Part shown: in pieces, positions 13,101-22,969 of the stretch
How the letters are laid out: each line of letters begins with the position of its first letter
Numbering within the stretch: position 1 is the stretch's first letter
Assembly: GCA_013396525.1 (NCBI GenBank)
Contig: VWYX01000777.1
Location: forward strand, 186,001 to 250,000
Direction of reading: 5' to 3'
Length of the DNA stretch: 64,000 bases
From: Chaetorhynchus papuensis
Lineage: Eukaryota > Chordata > Aves > Passeriformes > Rhipiduridae
Made by a program: the position numbers and the translations under genes
The notes under the pieces: model-generated
Databases searched by the model: none
Told to the model about the DNA's origin: nothing
What the model saw: the letters and a program-made list of their open reading frames with translations, nothing else

Positions 13101-15300
13101 GCTCAGCTTCCAGACTAACAGCCGGAATGTAGCCAGAGAGTGATGACATGCAAAGGTAACTAGATATGGACTGGAGAAATGTACTGGCAAGGTCCTAGAC
13201 CTGTATGAGACAGATATTTTGGATGGCAAGGGACCTTTAAGCCTTTAGAATTGTTCACTTCAGTTTAGCTATTTGCTAGTGTGGAGTTAAAATGGGTGAA
13301 TTTATAGGAAATACAGAGTGGGAAATAGTTGCTCAAACATAAAGCAGATGGTTAGTTTACCTGTGGCTAATCTGCTTTATTTCTGGAAAGAAAAAAAAGA
13401 AAGCATTCACTCAGCATACTTGTATTATTAGCCTTATACCAACATTTAAAAATCTGGGGTGAAAAATTTTTAATGAAAACAACCCCCAAATTTATTAACA
13501 CTAATTTATAAATAATACAAACATAATTTGTAAAGTGGGAAGAGAGACTGAGATCCTATCTAACACTTTAGAGAGCCTACCATGTCACAGAATTTGTACA
13601 AATGTTTTGCAGTGGGAATGGCTCTGGTAGAACATCATTGGTTCTTCTACAAACTTTAGTCCTTGCTTCCTTGTGTAGATTATCACCATCACTACTTGCA
13701 GAAAGCTGTTGCTGTATTTTTTACAATCCCAGATTCATCATTATTATAAAATGGACCATCTATAGAAGACACATAAGGATGCATCTCTGGAATTTAGATG
13801 ATAATTTGTAGGTTCATGTTCACAGGCATTTGTGAAAACTCATTCATTCTATTTTCCTTTAAAAAAAGTAATTCCTGCTATATCAGGAAAGACTGTTGCT
13901 ATTAAAAATGTATAGCCGTAAATGCATTGCTCTAACAAGGGTATTTATAATATACTGTGTAATGCAATATATCTGGGGGAAAAACCATTCAAAACAAATA
14001 TCACATTTAATTCAAAGCAAACAGGCTTATTCTTCAACAGGTACCTGCAGATTTGATGCTGCATGCAAACTAAAATCTATTTTTAGATTTTTTTAGTTTT
14101 TCTATCTGGCACACTCATCAAGGGAACTCATCTGGAAATAAGTATCACATGGAAATAAGTGTCACGCTGCAATTACTGATATTGTAACCTACAAAAATAC
14201 TTTTTGGAGGCCATAGAGCCCCTTACTGCATTTGATAAAATAACATGGTCATGCATTCTGATTTTGAATGAGTTGAATGAGAGGATGACTTCAATGCCTC
14301 GCAAATACATCTGTAATTTCTGTAATGCTTTCCATATCATGTTGTTCTCAGTATTTATTTTAGTTGGATTTCTGAAACAGCATGAGGATTACTACAATGA
14401 AACGACAGCTACATTTAATTAAGGCATGATTGATGTATCTGCAAATAATCTTAACTGAGAATTTAATTTTTCGTTTGGAACTCTTGCAGACAGAACATGA
14501 TTTCCTTTGGCTTTTTTTTTCTTTGTTTAATATTCTACTCATTTTTCTACTGCTTAAGGAAAAATAGTGTTGCATCTCAAATCGAATAGTTAAGATATCA
14601 AGTGTTATCAAATAGTTACTTCTGGTTGACACATGAAATTGATCTGGTTAGTCACATCTTGGTGTTGCTCATCCTGGATTGTGAATGCAGGCAATCCTAA
14701 CATTAATCCTGTGTACATTAAAAAAAATGTTATTTTCAGGAGCTTTAGCCATGCATTTTTGTATGAGCTTCTTGTAAACATTCCCACTAATAGAGACAGG
14801 TCAGAGGGCACTTGAAGAAAATAAACAGAAATAGAGTATAGCCACAGCTGAGCAGAATTCACTTAAATATTCAGGAAACTATTGATAGAAAATGCTGGTA
14901 GAATCTGTTCAGCTCTAACATCTGGATGGCTTGGGTAACAAAAATAAAATTAAATCCTACTTTGAAATAAATTTATTAAAGTTACCACAGTATTCTGGGA
15001 GCTCGTGTCAGTTATTCCAGAAATCCAATTTGTTGCAGATATATTGGAGGTTCACGGAAGAGGTAAACAGTTACTGTGGTGAAAAATTCTATGGGAGTGA
15101 GTAGGTAGAGAGTGGGGAAGTTATTTGTTCATATTATTTGCTCTAGGATATTAATTTCATGTCCAAATTAAAACTGAGCAATGGTATTTGCATTAGCTAT
15201 GCTTTAGTGCAAAAACAAATCACTTTGTTATTATGAGTTAGCAGTTTTTCTTCTTAAAGGAAATAATGAAAAGCCCTATTTCTTGGACATATAAGCAGAT
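13101..15300. other. Non-coding stretch, no recognised features
   Basis: AT-rich sequence with no recognised repeat or gene. The only local structure noted is a short tandem duplication near 14.15 kb. Open frames of 60-90 codons on both strands around 14.2-14.86 kb are without family features. Confidence 0.55.
14134..14165 (+). repeat. Two-copy 15-mer tandem duplication
   Basis: GGAAATAAGTATCAC at 14134-14148 is repeated as GGAAATAAGTGTCAC at 14151-14165, with one difference and two spacer bases. A simple local duplication. Confidence 0.7.
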
Positions 15301-15305
15301 GAGCT

Positions 15306-15319
15306 GTCACCATAGCAAC
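15306..15319 (+). promoter_or_regulatory. RFX X-box consensus motif
   Basis: GTCACCATAGCAAC matches the RFX X-box consensus GTNRCC-(0-3N)-RGYAAC at every specified position with a 2-base spacer. RFX factors use such sites at ciliary and MHC-related genes. A CRE half-site (CGTCA, 15338-15342) and locally raised CpG follow, and a CCAAT lies at 15422-15426. The spacing does not fit the compact S-X-Y module of MHC class II promoters. No transcript or start is visible next to it, so function is inference. Confidence 0.4.
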
Positions 15320-15429
15320 CAAAGGACGTATCCATCGCGTCATTCTGTCAAACATCCCCTGCATGTGACTCCAAGCTCACATTCCTTACTTCCATCTGAA
15401 AGTAGGTTTTAGTCCTGCCATCCAATAAA

Positions 15430-16530
15430 ATCAATACCCAGTAGGATGTTTTCTGTCTGTCATAGTTTAGAAATAAAAAGCTACTTACAGTAGCCTTTCC
15501 TGTCTTAAAGGAAAAGTAAATGTTGTTTATCTATCATATACTAGGAGTTTATGAAAAATAGAAATAATACAAACCAGATCATTTGTTTCCAGGAATGCTG
15601 AGTTTTCTCATGCTCTTTATTACGTTTAGTGATTCAGTCATGTCTTTGTTACAGAGTATTATGACAGGTTCTTTGGACAGCTTCCAGCACTGAGTCTGGG
15701 TTAAGAGAAACACCATGTTTCTCTCTTAGAGTTATGAAAGAGGCTTTGATTTCTCCACCAAAAGGAGGAGAATCACACTGCAAACATGATTTACAAATAG
15801 GGCAGCAGAATCCAAATACAAATTGCATAGTGTTAATTGATCATCCATTTCCCTTGAACTTTAAAGCAGGATTTTATTTTTCATGTTCTTGACCTCTTCA
15901 AAAGTGTTTTCTAGCTTCCCTCTCAGACTCCAGATGGCTGTTTTCACCTTGCCTCATCTTTCCTCTTCATCACCATTAGATTTTAACCTTCTCTACACCT
16001 GCAGTGTAATAAGAACCAACACATTTGGCCTCTGATTTCCTGGTCCCATTCCCAGAAGCCTTCCCAAATATTAAAAAAGCAATGATGACTTGCACTTGTG
16101 TGGGTTCTGCATTTTATCTCAACGAAGTCAGCTCAGATTCAGTTTCCTTATGTGAAATGACTACTGCAACAACAGTCTCTGGGAGAAAAGAAATAACAGT
16201 TGCCTCATTAGGTAGATCTTGAGGCGACCTTGTTACTTATGTTTTGAGCTCTTTGTCTGCTGAATGGTTTGTGATGAATACCAGTTGTACCTCAGTGTAA
16301 CACATAAAATTTCACTGGAATTAAAGTCTCAGTTTAACTACAGAGTGATCATACTTTAGGATCTATACACCAGCATGACAGTAATGGAAGATATGGAATG
16401 TAAGAGATGGAAAAAATTAGGATTGTGGGAAAGCACCATCTCTATATACCACTACATTAAAGTAATGAATGGTGTAACCTCCACAAGAATGTATGGCTCC
16501 AGAACCTGAACTCTTTTTTCCTCAATAATG
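15430..16530. other. Non-coding stretch, nothing recognised
   Basis: No repeat family or gene seen. A 65-codon plus-strand frame at 16025-16222 shows no motif. Confidence 0.55.
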
Positions 16531-16532
16531 CT

Positions 16533-16564
16533 TCCTTCAGTCTTACTTAGATAAGACTGAAGGA
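16533..16564. repeat. Perfect 13-bp inverted repeat (hairpin)
   Basis: TCCTTCAGTCTTA at 16533-16545 is the exact reverse complement of 16552-16564, with a 6-base loop (CTTAGA). G-T pairing could lengthen the stem by a few bases in RNA. The stem is too short for a typical animal microRNA precursor. It lies just upstream of a CT-repeat tract. It may be a small fold-back or a fixed inversion duplication. Confidence 0.75.
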
Positions 16565-16579
16565 GGTATATAAAAACTG

Positions 16580-16615
16580 CTCTCTCTCTGTCTGTTGCTC
16601 TCTCTCTCTCTCTCT
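16580..16615 (+). repeat. (CT)n microsatellite, imperfect
   Basis: Two CT runs separated by TGTCTGTTG; the second is about nine CT units. A simple sequence repeat, likely polymorphic. Confidence 0.9.
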
Positions 16616-16619
16616 GAAA

Positions 16620-17510
16620 CACACAGTACATTTTAGACAATAAAAATGTAAAATGTATGAAAATATATATAAGGTGAGGCAAGATTCTATACTCAAGTGA
16701 ATTAACAGATGTATGGAAAGTAATTTGCAAAATGTCAGTTTTCCATATCAAATTAATGGTCTTGAAATGCTGTCTAAGCCACTTCTGTCAGTTTCAGTTA
16801 AGCCAGACAGACCGATAGTTTCCAAAACAGATTGCCAGAATCACACCAGTGAAACTGTTTCCTGTAGAAGTAGGAAATGAGTTTGGCAATCTCCTCCTGG
16901 TGGTTTTGTCTGGTATTAATTTTCTCCATAGTAACTAGCATGGGCTGTGTTTTGGATTTATGCTGGAAACAGTGTAGATAACACAGGGATGTTTTTATTC
17001 TCGCTGAGCAGTGCTTATACAAAGTCAAGGACTTTTCTGCTCCCCACATCACCCCTCCAGTGAGGCGGCTGAGGGTGCACTGTGAGTTTTACACAGCCAG
17101 AACAGCTCACCCCAACTTTGAGTTTCAATCCTCAGACAGAAACTCTCAGGTGCTTGGAATTTCAATTTGAACTTCCAAGTTCAAATGTTTTCTTCTTGCT
17201 TTCAATCTAGTTAATAGTTCCTGGAAAGATGAACATCACATTGAGGAGTGGGACATAAATAACTGTTCTCAGAAATGAGCAAGGTTTAAAAAAATGGATG
17301 GTAAGTCTGTACAGTTTGTACTGGCTCAATTACTTCACATATAGTGTTCACTAACACAGGACTCCTTTATGAATTTAATTAGACTTCTTCTGCCACCAAA
17401 TTTGACTATCTTTAGCTGCCATCAGGAAAGGACTGCCTAGTTCAAGGTTTGTGTAAACAAATATGCTGTATTTCTTTCCAGTCTTGAAAAATTTTCATCT
17501 GACACTCGGG
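16620..17510. other. Non-coding stretch, nothing recognised
   Basis: No recognisable repeat or gene. Open frames on the minus strand (about 99 codons at 16.45-16.75 kb, running through the CT repeat, and 84 codons at 16.80-17.05 kb) look fortuitous. Confidence 0.5.
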
Positions 17511-17515
17511 GGACG

Positions 17516-17779
17516 CTAGTCATTCATCAGAGATACCAGCCTTATCAGTACTCCAGTTTTACAAATGCTGTCATTATCTGCTGACTTAAAGTTTGTTCCA
17601 CCTGATTTCTCTGACGACAAATCTGTTTCATCAGAGTCATTTTTCCTCGTTTTATGAGGTCCTGGTTTGTTTGCATTAGATCTCTCAATGTCCAACTCCA
17701 AGTGGGAGCCTGGGCTATCACTAGGTCCTGATCGTGCCAGATCAAATGACCTGGCCTTTCTCAGTTCAAGTTTAGGCAC
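17516..17779 (-). other. Possible exon or ORF remnant, Ser/Asp-rich, unidentified
   Basis: A minus-strand frame open for about 87 codons, preceded in frame by TAA four codons upstream of its GTG. The predicted peptide is hydrophilic and Ser/Asp/Lys-rich, with a basic phosphosite-like motif (RKARSFD) near residues 7-13 and an acidic Ser-rich middle, resembling a disordered cytoplasmic linker. Codon use looks more protein-like than that of most frames nearby. A GT that could act as a donor lies near the 3' end (CTG/GTATCT), but no strong acceptor is evident, and a second minus frame is also open over 17545-17745. I do not recognise the family. It may be a real exon, an old pseudo-exon or chance. 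Confidence 0.2.
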
Positions 17780-18537
17780 ATGAAGAGATTACCAGTTTTT
17801 CCAGGCTCCTATTAATCAGCTTATCTATAATTTCAAAGCAGTTACCTTAGCTAAATTAGAAAAAAAATTATCTATAACCACCATGCCTTGAAGAAAGGAC
17901 TGCTAAGTCATCTTTATAATCCAAATACTTTATGCTTAGGAAAAAAACCAGCAAAGATAAGTAGAAAAAAATTATTATCATTTTGAAGGCCACACAGTAT
18001 TTTTTTCTGAAATGTTTTCTGTAAGATGTGTTTTATTAACTTTAAATGGCATGTGTAGAGTCTTTATCTGATGTAATACAAAGAAAATAGATGTGTTTGT
18101 TTAAAAAAAAATCAATATTGTAATTCGATTCAGATATGCCATTGTTTCCCTTTATTTCATGATCTGTGGATATTAAATCATGTCAGTTTCCATTTGTGAG
18201 AAGCTTGCTGATATGTATACTTAGATTTAGTCTGTAATTTATTATTGTTTTATATTTAAAATTTGGTAGCTTCCAATGCCCCTGGTTAAAGCTGTAGCTT
18301 TGCAGTAGCAAGTGCAAAATCTCCAATGGTAAATGCAGCCCATGTGCCAGTGATTCCCAAAGGGTATTCTCTGGTGTATAGTGTACCATAGAAATTTGGC
18401 AGCACCCTGTTTGCTCTGCCATTTGTTTTTAGTACCTAATCCAAAGAGCCTGCTTTACAGGTTTCTCCTGTGACCCAGGAATAAAGAACCAGATAGACTG
18501 AGTTAAGATTTTTATCCATCACAAGCAGTTCAAAGGC

Positions 18538-18753
18538 TTATCTTTGGTGGCTGAGGATCTCAGAGCTATCAATACAATTCTCTTGTTCTGTAGGCTTTGA
18601 CTCTGCTGACACTGACAGTGGGACTGGGTGTGTGTATCCATCTTTTGATGGAGAATTACCAGGTACACTGTCTGTGTGACTTAAATAAGTTGCACACTCA
18701 TCAAAGATAGTATAAAATGTTCTGAAACCTTGCAGATATTTTGCTGGAATCAT
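18538..18753 (-). other. Possible ORF remnant, Ser/Pro-rich, unidentified
   Basis: A minus-strand frame of about 71 codons ending in TAA. The C-terminal two-thirds is Ser/Pro/Glu-rich (for example VPGNSPSKDG) and looks like a disordered tail. There is no known domain. It lies upstream, in the minus direction, of the 17.5-17.8 kb open frame, but no convincing splice pair links the two. It overlaps by two bases the start of a plus-strand open frame at 18752. Chance is a serious alternative. Confidence 0.15.
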
Positions 18754-18883
18754 GACACTTAGAGTGACTTACTGCCACCAAGTATTCCCCCACCGCATCA
18801 TCCCAAGTCTCAGTCCCAGCCCTGAGAGTCCGGTGTCCTCCACTACCAGCAAGAGCAGCAGCCTGAAGACTGTCATGATTTAA
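18736..18883 (+). other. Possible plus-strand terminal exon, Ser-rich, unidentified
   Basis: After a plausible acceptor (CTGAAACCTTGCAG ending at 18735) a frame runs in phase to TAA at 18881-18883. From the internal ATG at 18752 it encodes 43 residues. The last half is Ser-rich (SPSPESPVSSTT) and ends KTVMI. Codons such as AGC, CTG and ACC, plus retained CpGs, differ from the AT-rich surroundings, which is why it was noticed although short. I cannot assign a gene, and no partner exon is identified. It could equally be a GC-rich non-coding conserved element. Confidence 0.2.
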
Positions 18884-18889
18884 TTTTGT

Positions 18890-21270
18890 TTGTCAACTTT
18901 CATCTTTGCCTGTCATTATTCCTACTGGGAGATGGAAATGCCTGCAGTGTAGTGCAGAGGGAAACAACTTAAGTGCAGTGAATACACCCTATAGAAATAC
19001 TTTTTATTAATGCAGTCTTTTCTATTTTGTTTTAAAAATGTATAATACAGCTCAAATGAATGAGCACTGGTTAGTCATACTGACAATTTTTAGAAGTCAG
19101 GTACTCCACAAAGCTGCCACTAAAAGCAAAAAATTATATAGCCTGTATATTACAAAAAATTTCATCAAGAACTGTTCATCATAACAAATATTCAGACCAG
19201 ACATGACCAGACATGGAATGTAGGTAAACTAATTCCTCATATTTAATTCCTCCATCTAAATCGCTCTTGCTAAATATAGTTCCTTCGTAAATTCAGAGGA
19301 AGAGGAAAATGAATAGCTCCACAGGAAACCAGAAAAGCCAAGCAGATCTGGAACATTTAGCATTACATCTTTAATCACAATTTAAAAATATTTTTTCAGC
19401 ATTTGAAAAAAACCCAAGAACTTGCACACAAGAACTAAGGAACAAAAACTAGGCATATTTCTAGTACTACATAAAGAGCACCTGGTCTCATTAGGATGGT
19501 ATTTTATTTTCTTCACAGTATACCACTTTAATGGATCCAGCAGGGAAATAGCAACAAAAACTAAGCAACTAGAATGACAGTGTCATCTCTGTGGAAACAT
19601 CAGCACTTATTCATCATCATCTTCAGTGCTATAAGATGTCACCTAGAGAGTTCCTTCTGAGATTTTTCTTTTTCTAACAAGGGTTTATCCTAATTTATAT
19701 TCCCTACATGTAAAATAGCTTTATTGTTTTAAATTACATGACTTCTGTATCTCTCTGCATAAAAGCCCTTTGTAAGAGAAACGAAGTATTCTGCTGCCTT
19801 GATCACAGGTCTTTGGCCTAAAAGAAAAAAAATAAAGATTTCTTTATAGTTTCTCCAACTTGTCCTGCATGTCAGAAAATAATGACATTATTAGTGCTTT
19901 TCTCTCCTTCCCCTGGGTTCCTGTAGTTCTTCTTTTTATATGAGAAACTTCAATATTTCATTTAAGCAGATTTAGCATTAAATCCTCTATAAACTCATAG
20001 AGCACATTAGCATTTCCAGTGCCTTTATGTGATATATATCATGTAATTTTCACCTACATTTGAGCTTTGTTTTTTAACTGATCTGATAATATTTTTCAGT
20101 TTATTGTGTAGTCTGCTTAAGGCAAGAAATCTTTGCCTAATAACAGTAGGCCATGGACTGGTAGAAGTGCCTAGAGAATGATGCTGGCTCAAAGACCACC
20201 AGCTAGAAAACACAGGATTTCACGATTTTTGGCAATGACTACTGAGACTAAATTGCTCTTATACTGGATCATAAAAAAGCAAAGATTTGCCATGGTTCAA
20301 GGACAGTTTTAACCATCTGTTTCTTTATAATTAGCAATAACATGATATTAATGAAGTACTAAACATGTCATGCTTGTGTGTAGACAGGGCCTAATAAAAT
20401 ATCGGTTATCCTTTTAGTTTCTCCCTTACCTATAAGATCATAAGTTGTGAAATGCTGTCAACTGCACTATAGGCCGACTCAAAATACCAGTGATAAATAT
20501 TATGGGCTGGGACAGTGAATAGAAAAGTCTTCTGTTTTGAGCTGTGTATGTGTATTTACCACTGCTATAAAGCACTAAATATTAGGTATACATGCAAGCA
20601 AAAATTTACCCAGTAGAGTATTGTAAATAGTGTTGGAAAAGCTTATCATCTCCATACAGCTATATGCTGTGGTGTGGTCTTTCTCTTGGAATTCTGTAGC
20701 AATGGCAGCAGTTGCCAAACGAACTTAACAGCAATGTGTGGGATACAAAATTCATATGATCATTAGAATTGTGGTACATTAGGTGGTAATGGAGAAATTA
20801 GTGAAATGATTTGTTTTTATTTCACACCTTCAAGTTGAATAGGGAACATTTTTTTTTTAAATTAAGGTTTTATCATTCTTTCATTTAAATGTATTATGTG
20901 ATTGATTGATTGATTGATTGATTGAAAGAAAGAAATGGGCATTTTACCAGAGAACTCAATGGCTTTTCAAGTTCAATTAGTTCTCCTGCAATCTTGGTAC
21001 TCTTGACTGTCTCCACTCAGATGTTATGTCGTCTGCCTTCCACCCCCTGCTCCCAACCACATCCAATTGCATCATACGTAGTTTAGGAGTGTACAATATA
21101 CTAAAGCAGAAATAGTTAGAAGCTTAATGGAAGAGTCAGCTAAAGCACAGGCTTAAAAAGAATTCATTTGCTCCTCCAGTTTATATGTTCTTTACAAGGT
21201 AAGGCATGTAGGTCGCAACACCTTTACTATGACTTGAGGTACTTCACTATATTGAATCATTTTTGTATAT
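18890..21270. other. Non-coding stretch with one tetranucleotide repeat
   Basis: AT-rich, without a recognised gene. It holds the (ATTG)6 microsatellite at 20901-20924. The short repeat GACCAGACAT occurs twice near 19.2 kb. Nothing else is recognised. Confidence 0.55.
20901..20924 (+). repeat. (ATTG)6 microsatellite
   Basis: Six exact ATTG units, followed by a short AAAG-rich run. A simple tandem repeat. Confidence 0.95.
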
Positions 21271-21274
21271 GATA

Positions 21275-21764
21275 CCAAGAGCTGGGTGGCTATGATAACT
21301 TCTGTGGGGCTGAGCACTAGAAAGGGAACTGCAGGGTGTTTCCAGAGCCAGGGAAGCCCAAGCAAGAGCTGAAAGACCCACCACGAACCTGCCAGGAAAC
21401 CACCAGGAACCAGCAGCCCTTGGGAGCAGGACTGACTTGGCAATGGGTGTTGCTGCAGCAGATTTCAATGAGCTGAAACTGAAATCCTCGGTCAGTTTGG
21501 CGAGGCTGAAAGCTTCAGTCAGCTGAAGCTGGTGACAGCAGCAGTGGCTACAGTAAACTCTATGGGGATGACCACTAGAAGGAGCGCGGCAATTTGTGCA
21601 GCAGTTTGCAAGGAAGGATGCACAGGGAGGGCACAGGAAGGGCTTCCCTCCATAGGAGGGCCAGCAGAGTAGCAGAGCCAGAGAGCAGCAGATAGGAGCA
21701 GCAATTAATGCTGAGGGAGGGAAAAGAGCAGGCTTCTTCTTTCCAGTCTTAGTCTGAGCTTCCA
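21275..21764 (+). other. CR1 5' UTR-like leader
   Basis: Sequence of higher GC than the flanks that runs directly into the ORF1 remnant and has the AGC/GGA-rich character of CR1 5' leaders. In full-length CR1 this region holds the internal promoter. Presence of this leader is what marks the copy as not 5'-truncated. The exact left end cannot be fixed from sequence alone. Minus-strand open frames of 60-85 codons here are by-products of its GC content. Confidence 0.6.
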
Positions 21765-21769
21765 GTGTT

Positions 21770-22745
21770 ATGATTATTATGCGCCATGGAGTTCTTTACC
21801 CAGCGGTGTTGAAGTTGCTGCACCAACAGTGTCTGTTCACCCAAAGAGACCTTCTGACTGTAGACGTAGCTCTGCAGGCCTCTGGTTGTAAAGAGAACCT
21901 GGTGCCTGTTCAGGAAGATGGGGCTGAAAGTTGTCACCTCTGCAGAAAGTGGGTCCCTCTCAAGGAGCTGTGTCACCAGGTCAAGGAGTTACACAAGGAA
22001 GTAAGTAAGCTGAGCGGCATTCGTGAGTATGGGAAAGGAACAGATAGGATATTCAAAGAGATATTACTGACACAGGAGTCTCAACCCCCCTCTACAGCAG
22101 AGATGCAAGTGGCCTCTGCACCTCGAAGTCAGATGTCAATAAAAGAGGAAAACTAGAAACTGCTCACTTTCCATACAAGGAGGAAGACTTGACATTAGCA
22201 AACAAGTTTAGTGCCCTCCAAACCAAGGATGAGGTGGTTAAGGCTTCAAGTAAGGCGACTGAGTCATCAGGCCTGAGCCACGCAGGATCACCTGGAAGAA
22301 GTAGTAAGAGATTGTCATGGGTGACTCCCTAGTGCAGGGGACAGAGACACCCATCTGCTGACCTCACCAGTTGTCCAAAGAAATTTGTTGCCTGACAAGG
22401 GCTTGAATCAGAGATGTCATGGAAATACTGCCAAGACTGGCCAAAATCTGACTATTACTCCCTGCTGGTCTTTCACATGATCACTAATGATACCAAAGGT
22501 AAATTGAAAACAGTCAAACTGATTTCAGATCTCCGGGGATCTCAATAAAGGGTCTGGGTGCTCAGGTAGTTTTCTCCTTAATGCCAGTTAGGGTAAATGA
22601 CAAGAGAAGAATTAAATGGACTTACCGAGTAAATGACTGGGTATGTCATCGGTATTGTCAACAGCGCTTGTTTTTTGTAACCTTGGGACTCTGTTTGCTG
22701 AGATTGACAGCTGTTTGGGAGAGGTGGGATCCACCTCACTGAGTG
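21770..22745 (+). pseudogene. CR1 ORF1 remnant (coiled coil plus GDSL/SGNH esterase)
   Basis: CR1 ORF1 proteins are RNA-binding partners for retrotransposition, with a Cys-containing N-terminal part, a coiled coil and a GDSL-type lipase/esterase domain. Here 21770-22156 is open for 128 codons, with paired Cys (CHLC) followed by a leucine-spaced helix (LKELCHQVKELHKEVSKL). After the stop at 22154 the homology continues. The esterase block I motif MGDSLVQGTE (nucleophile Ser) is read at about 22317-22346, and a later segment reads VNDWVCHRYC near 22.63 kb. The block around the conserved HVGTND position is degenerate, and stops and frameshifts break the domain. Non-functional. Assignment rests on motif order and position before the ORF2 endonuclease. 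Confidence 0.75.
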
Positions 22746-22969
22746 AAGTACACGTGTTTTTGCCAATAAAATGGCCAATCTGGTAAAGTGAGCTTTATAT
22801 TGGGAAAGGTGGGGGAAGGGGAGAGCTTGGTGACTGCCCAAGTAGCAACAGGAGGCTTAAGAGGAGATACCTCCAGCACATGCAAGCAGCCAAAAATAAA
22901 ACTACAAGACAGGAGTATGGGGCATCCCTTTACACCCTTCCTGGCATATCAACACAGTCAAACACTTCT

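Noticed and set aside
21192..21704. Minus-strand frames of 60-85 codons
   Set aside because: They lie antisense to the CR1 leader and ORF1 and reflect its GC content.
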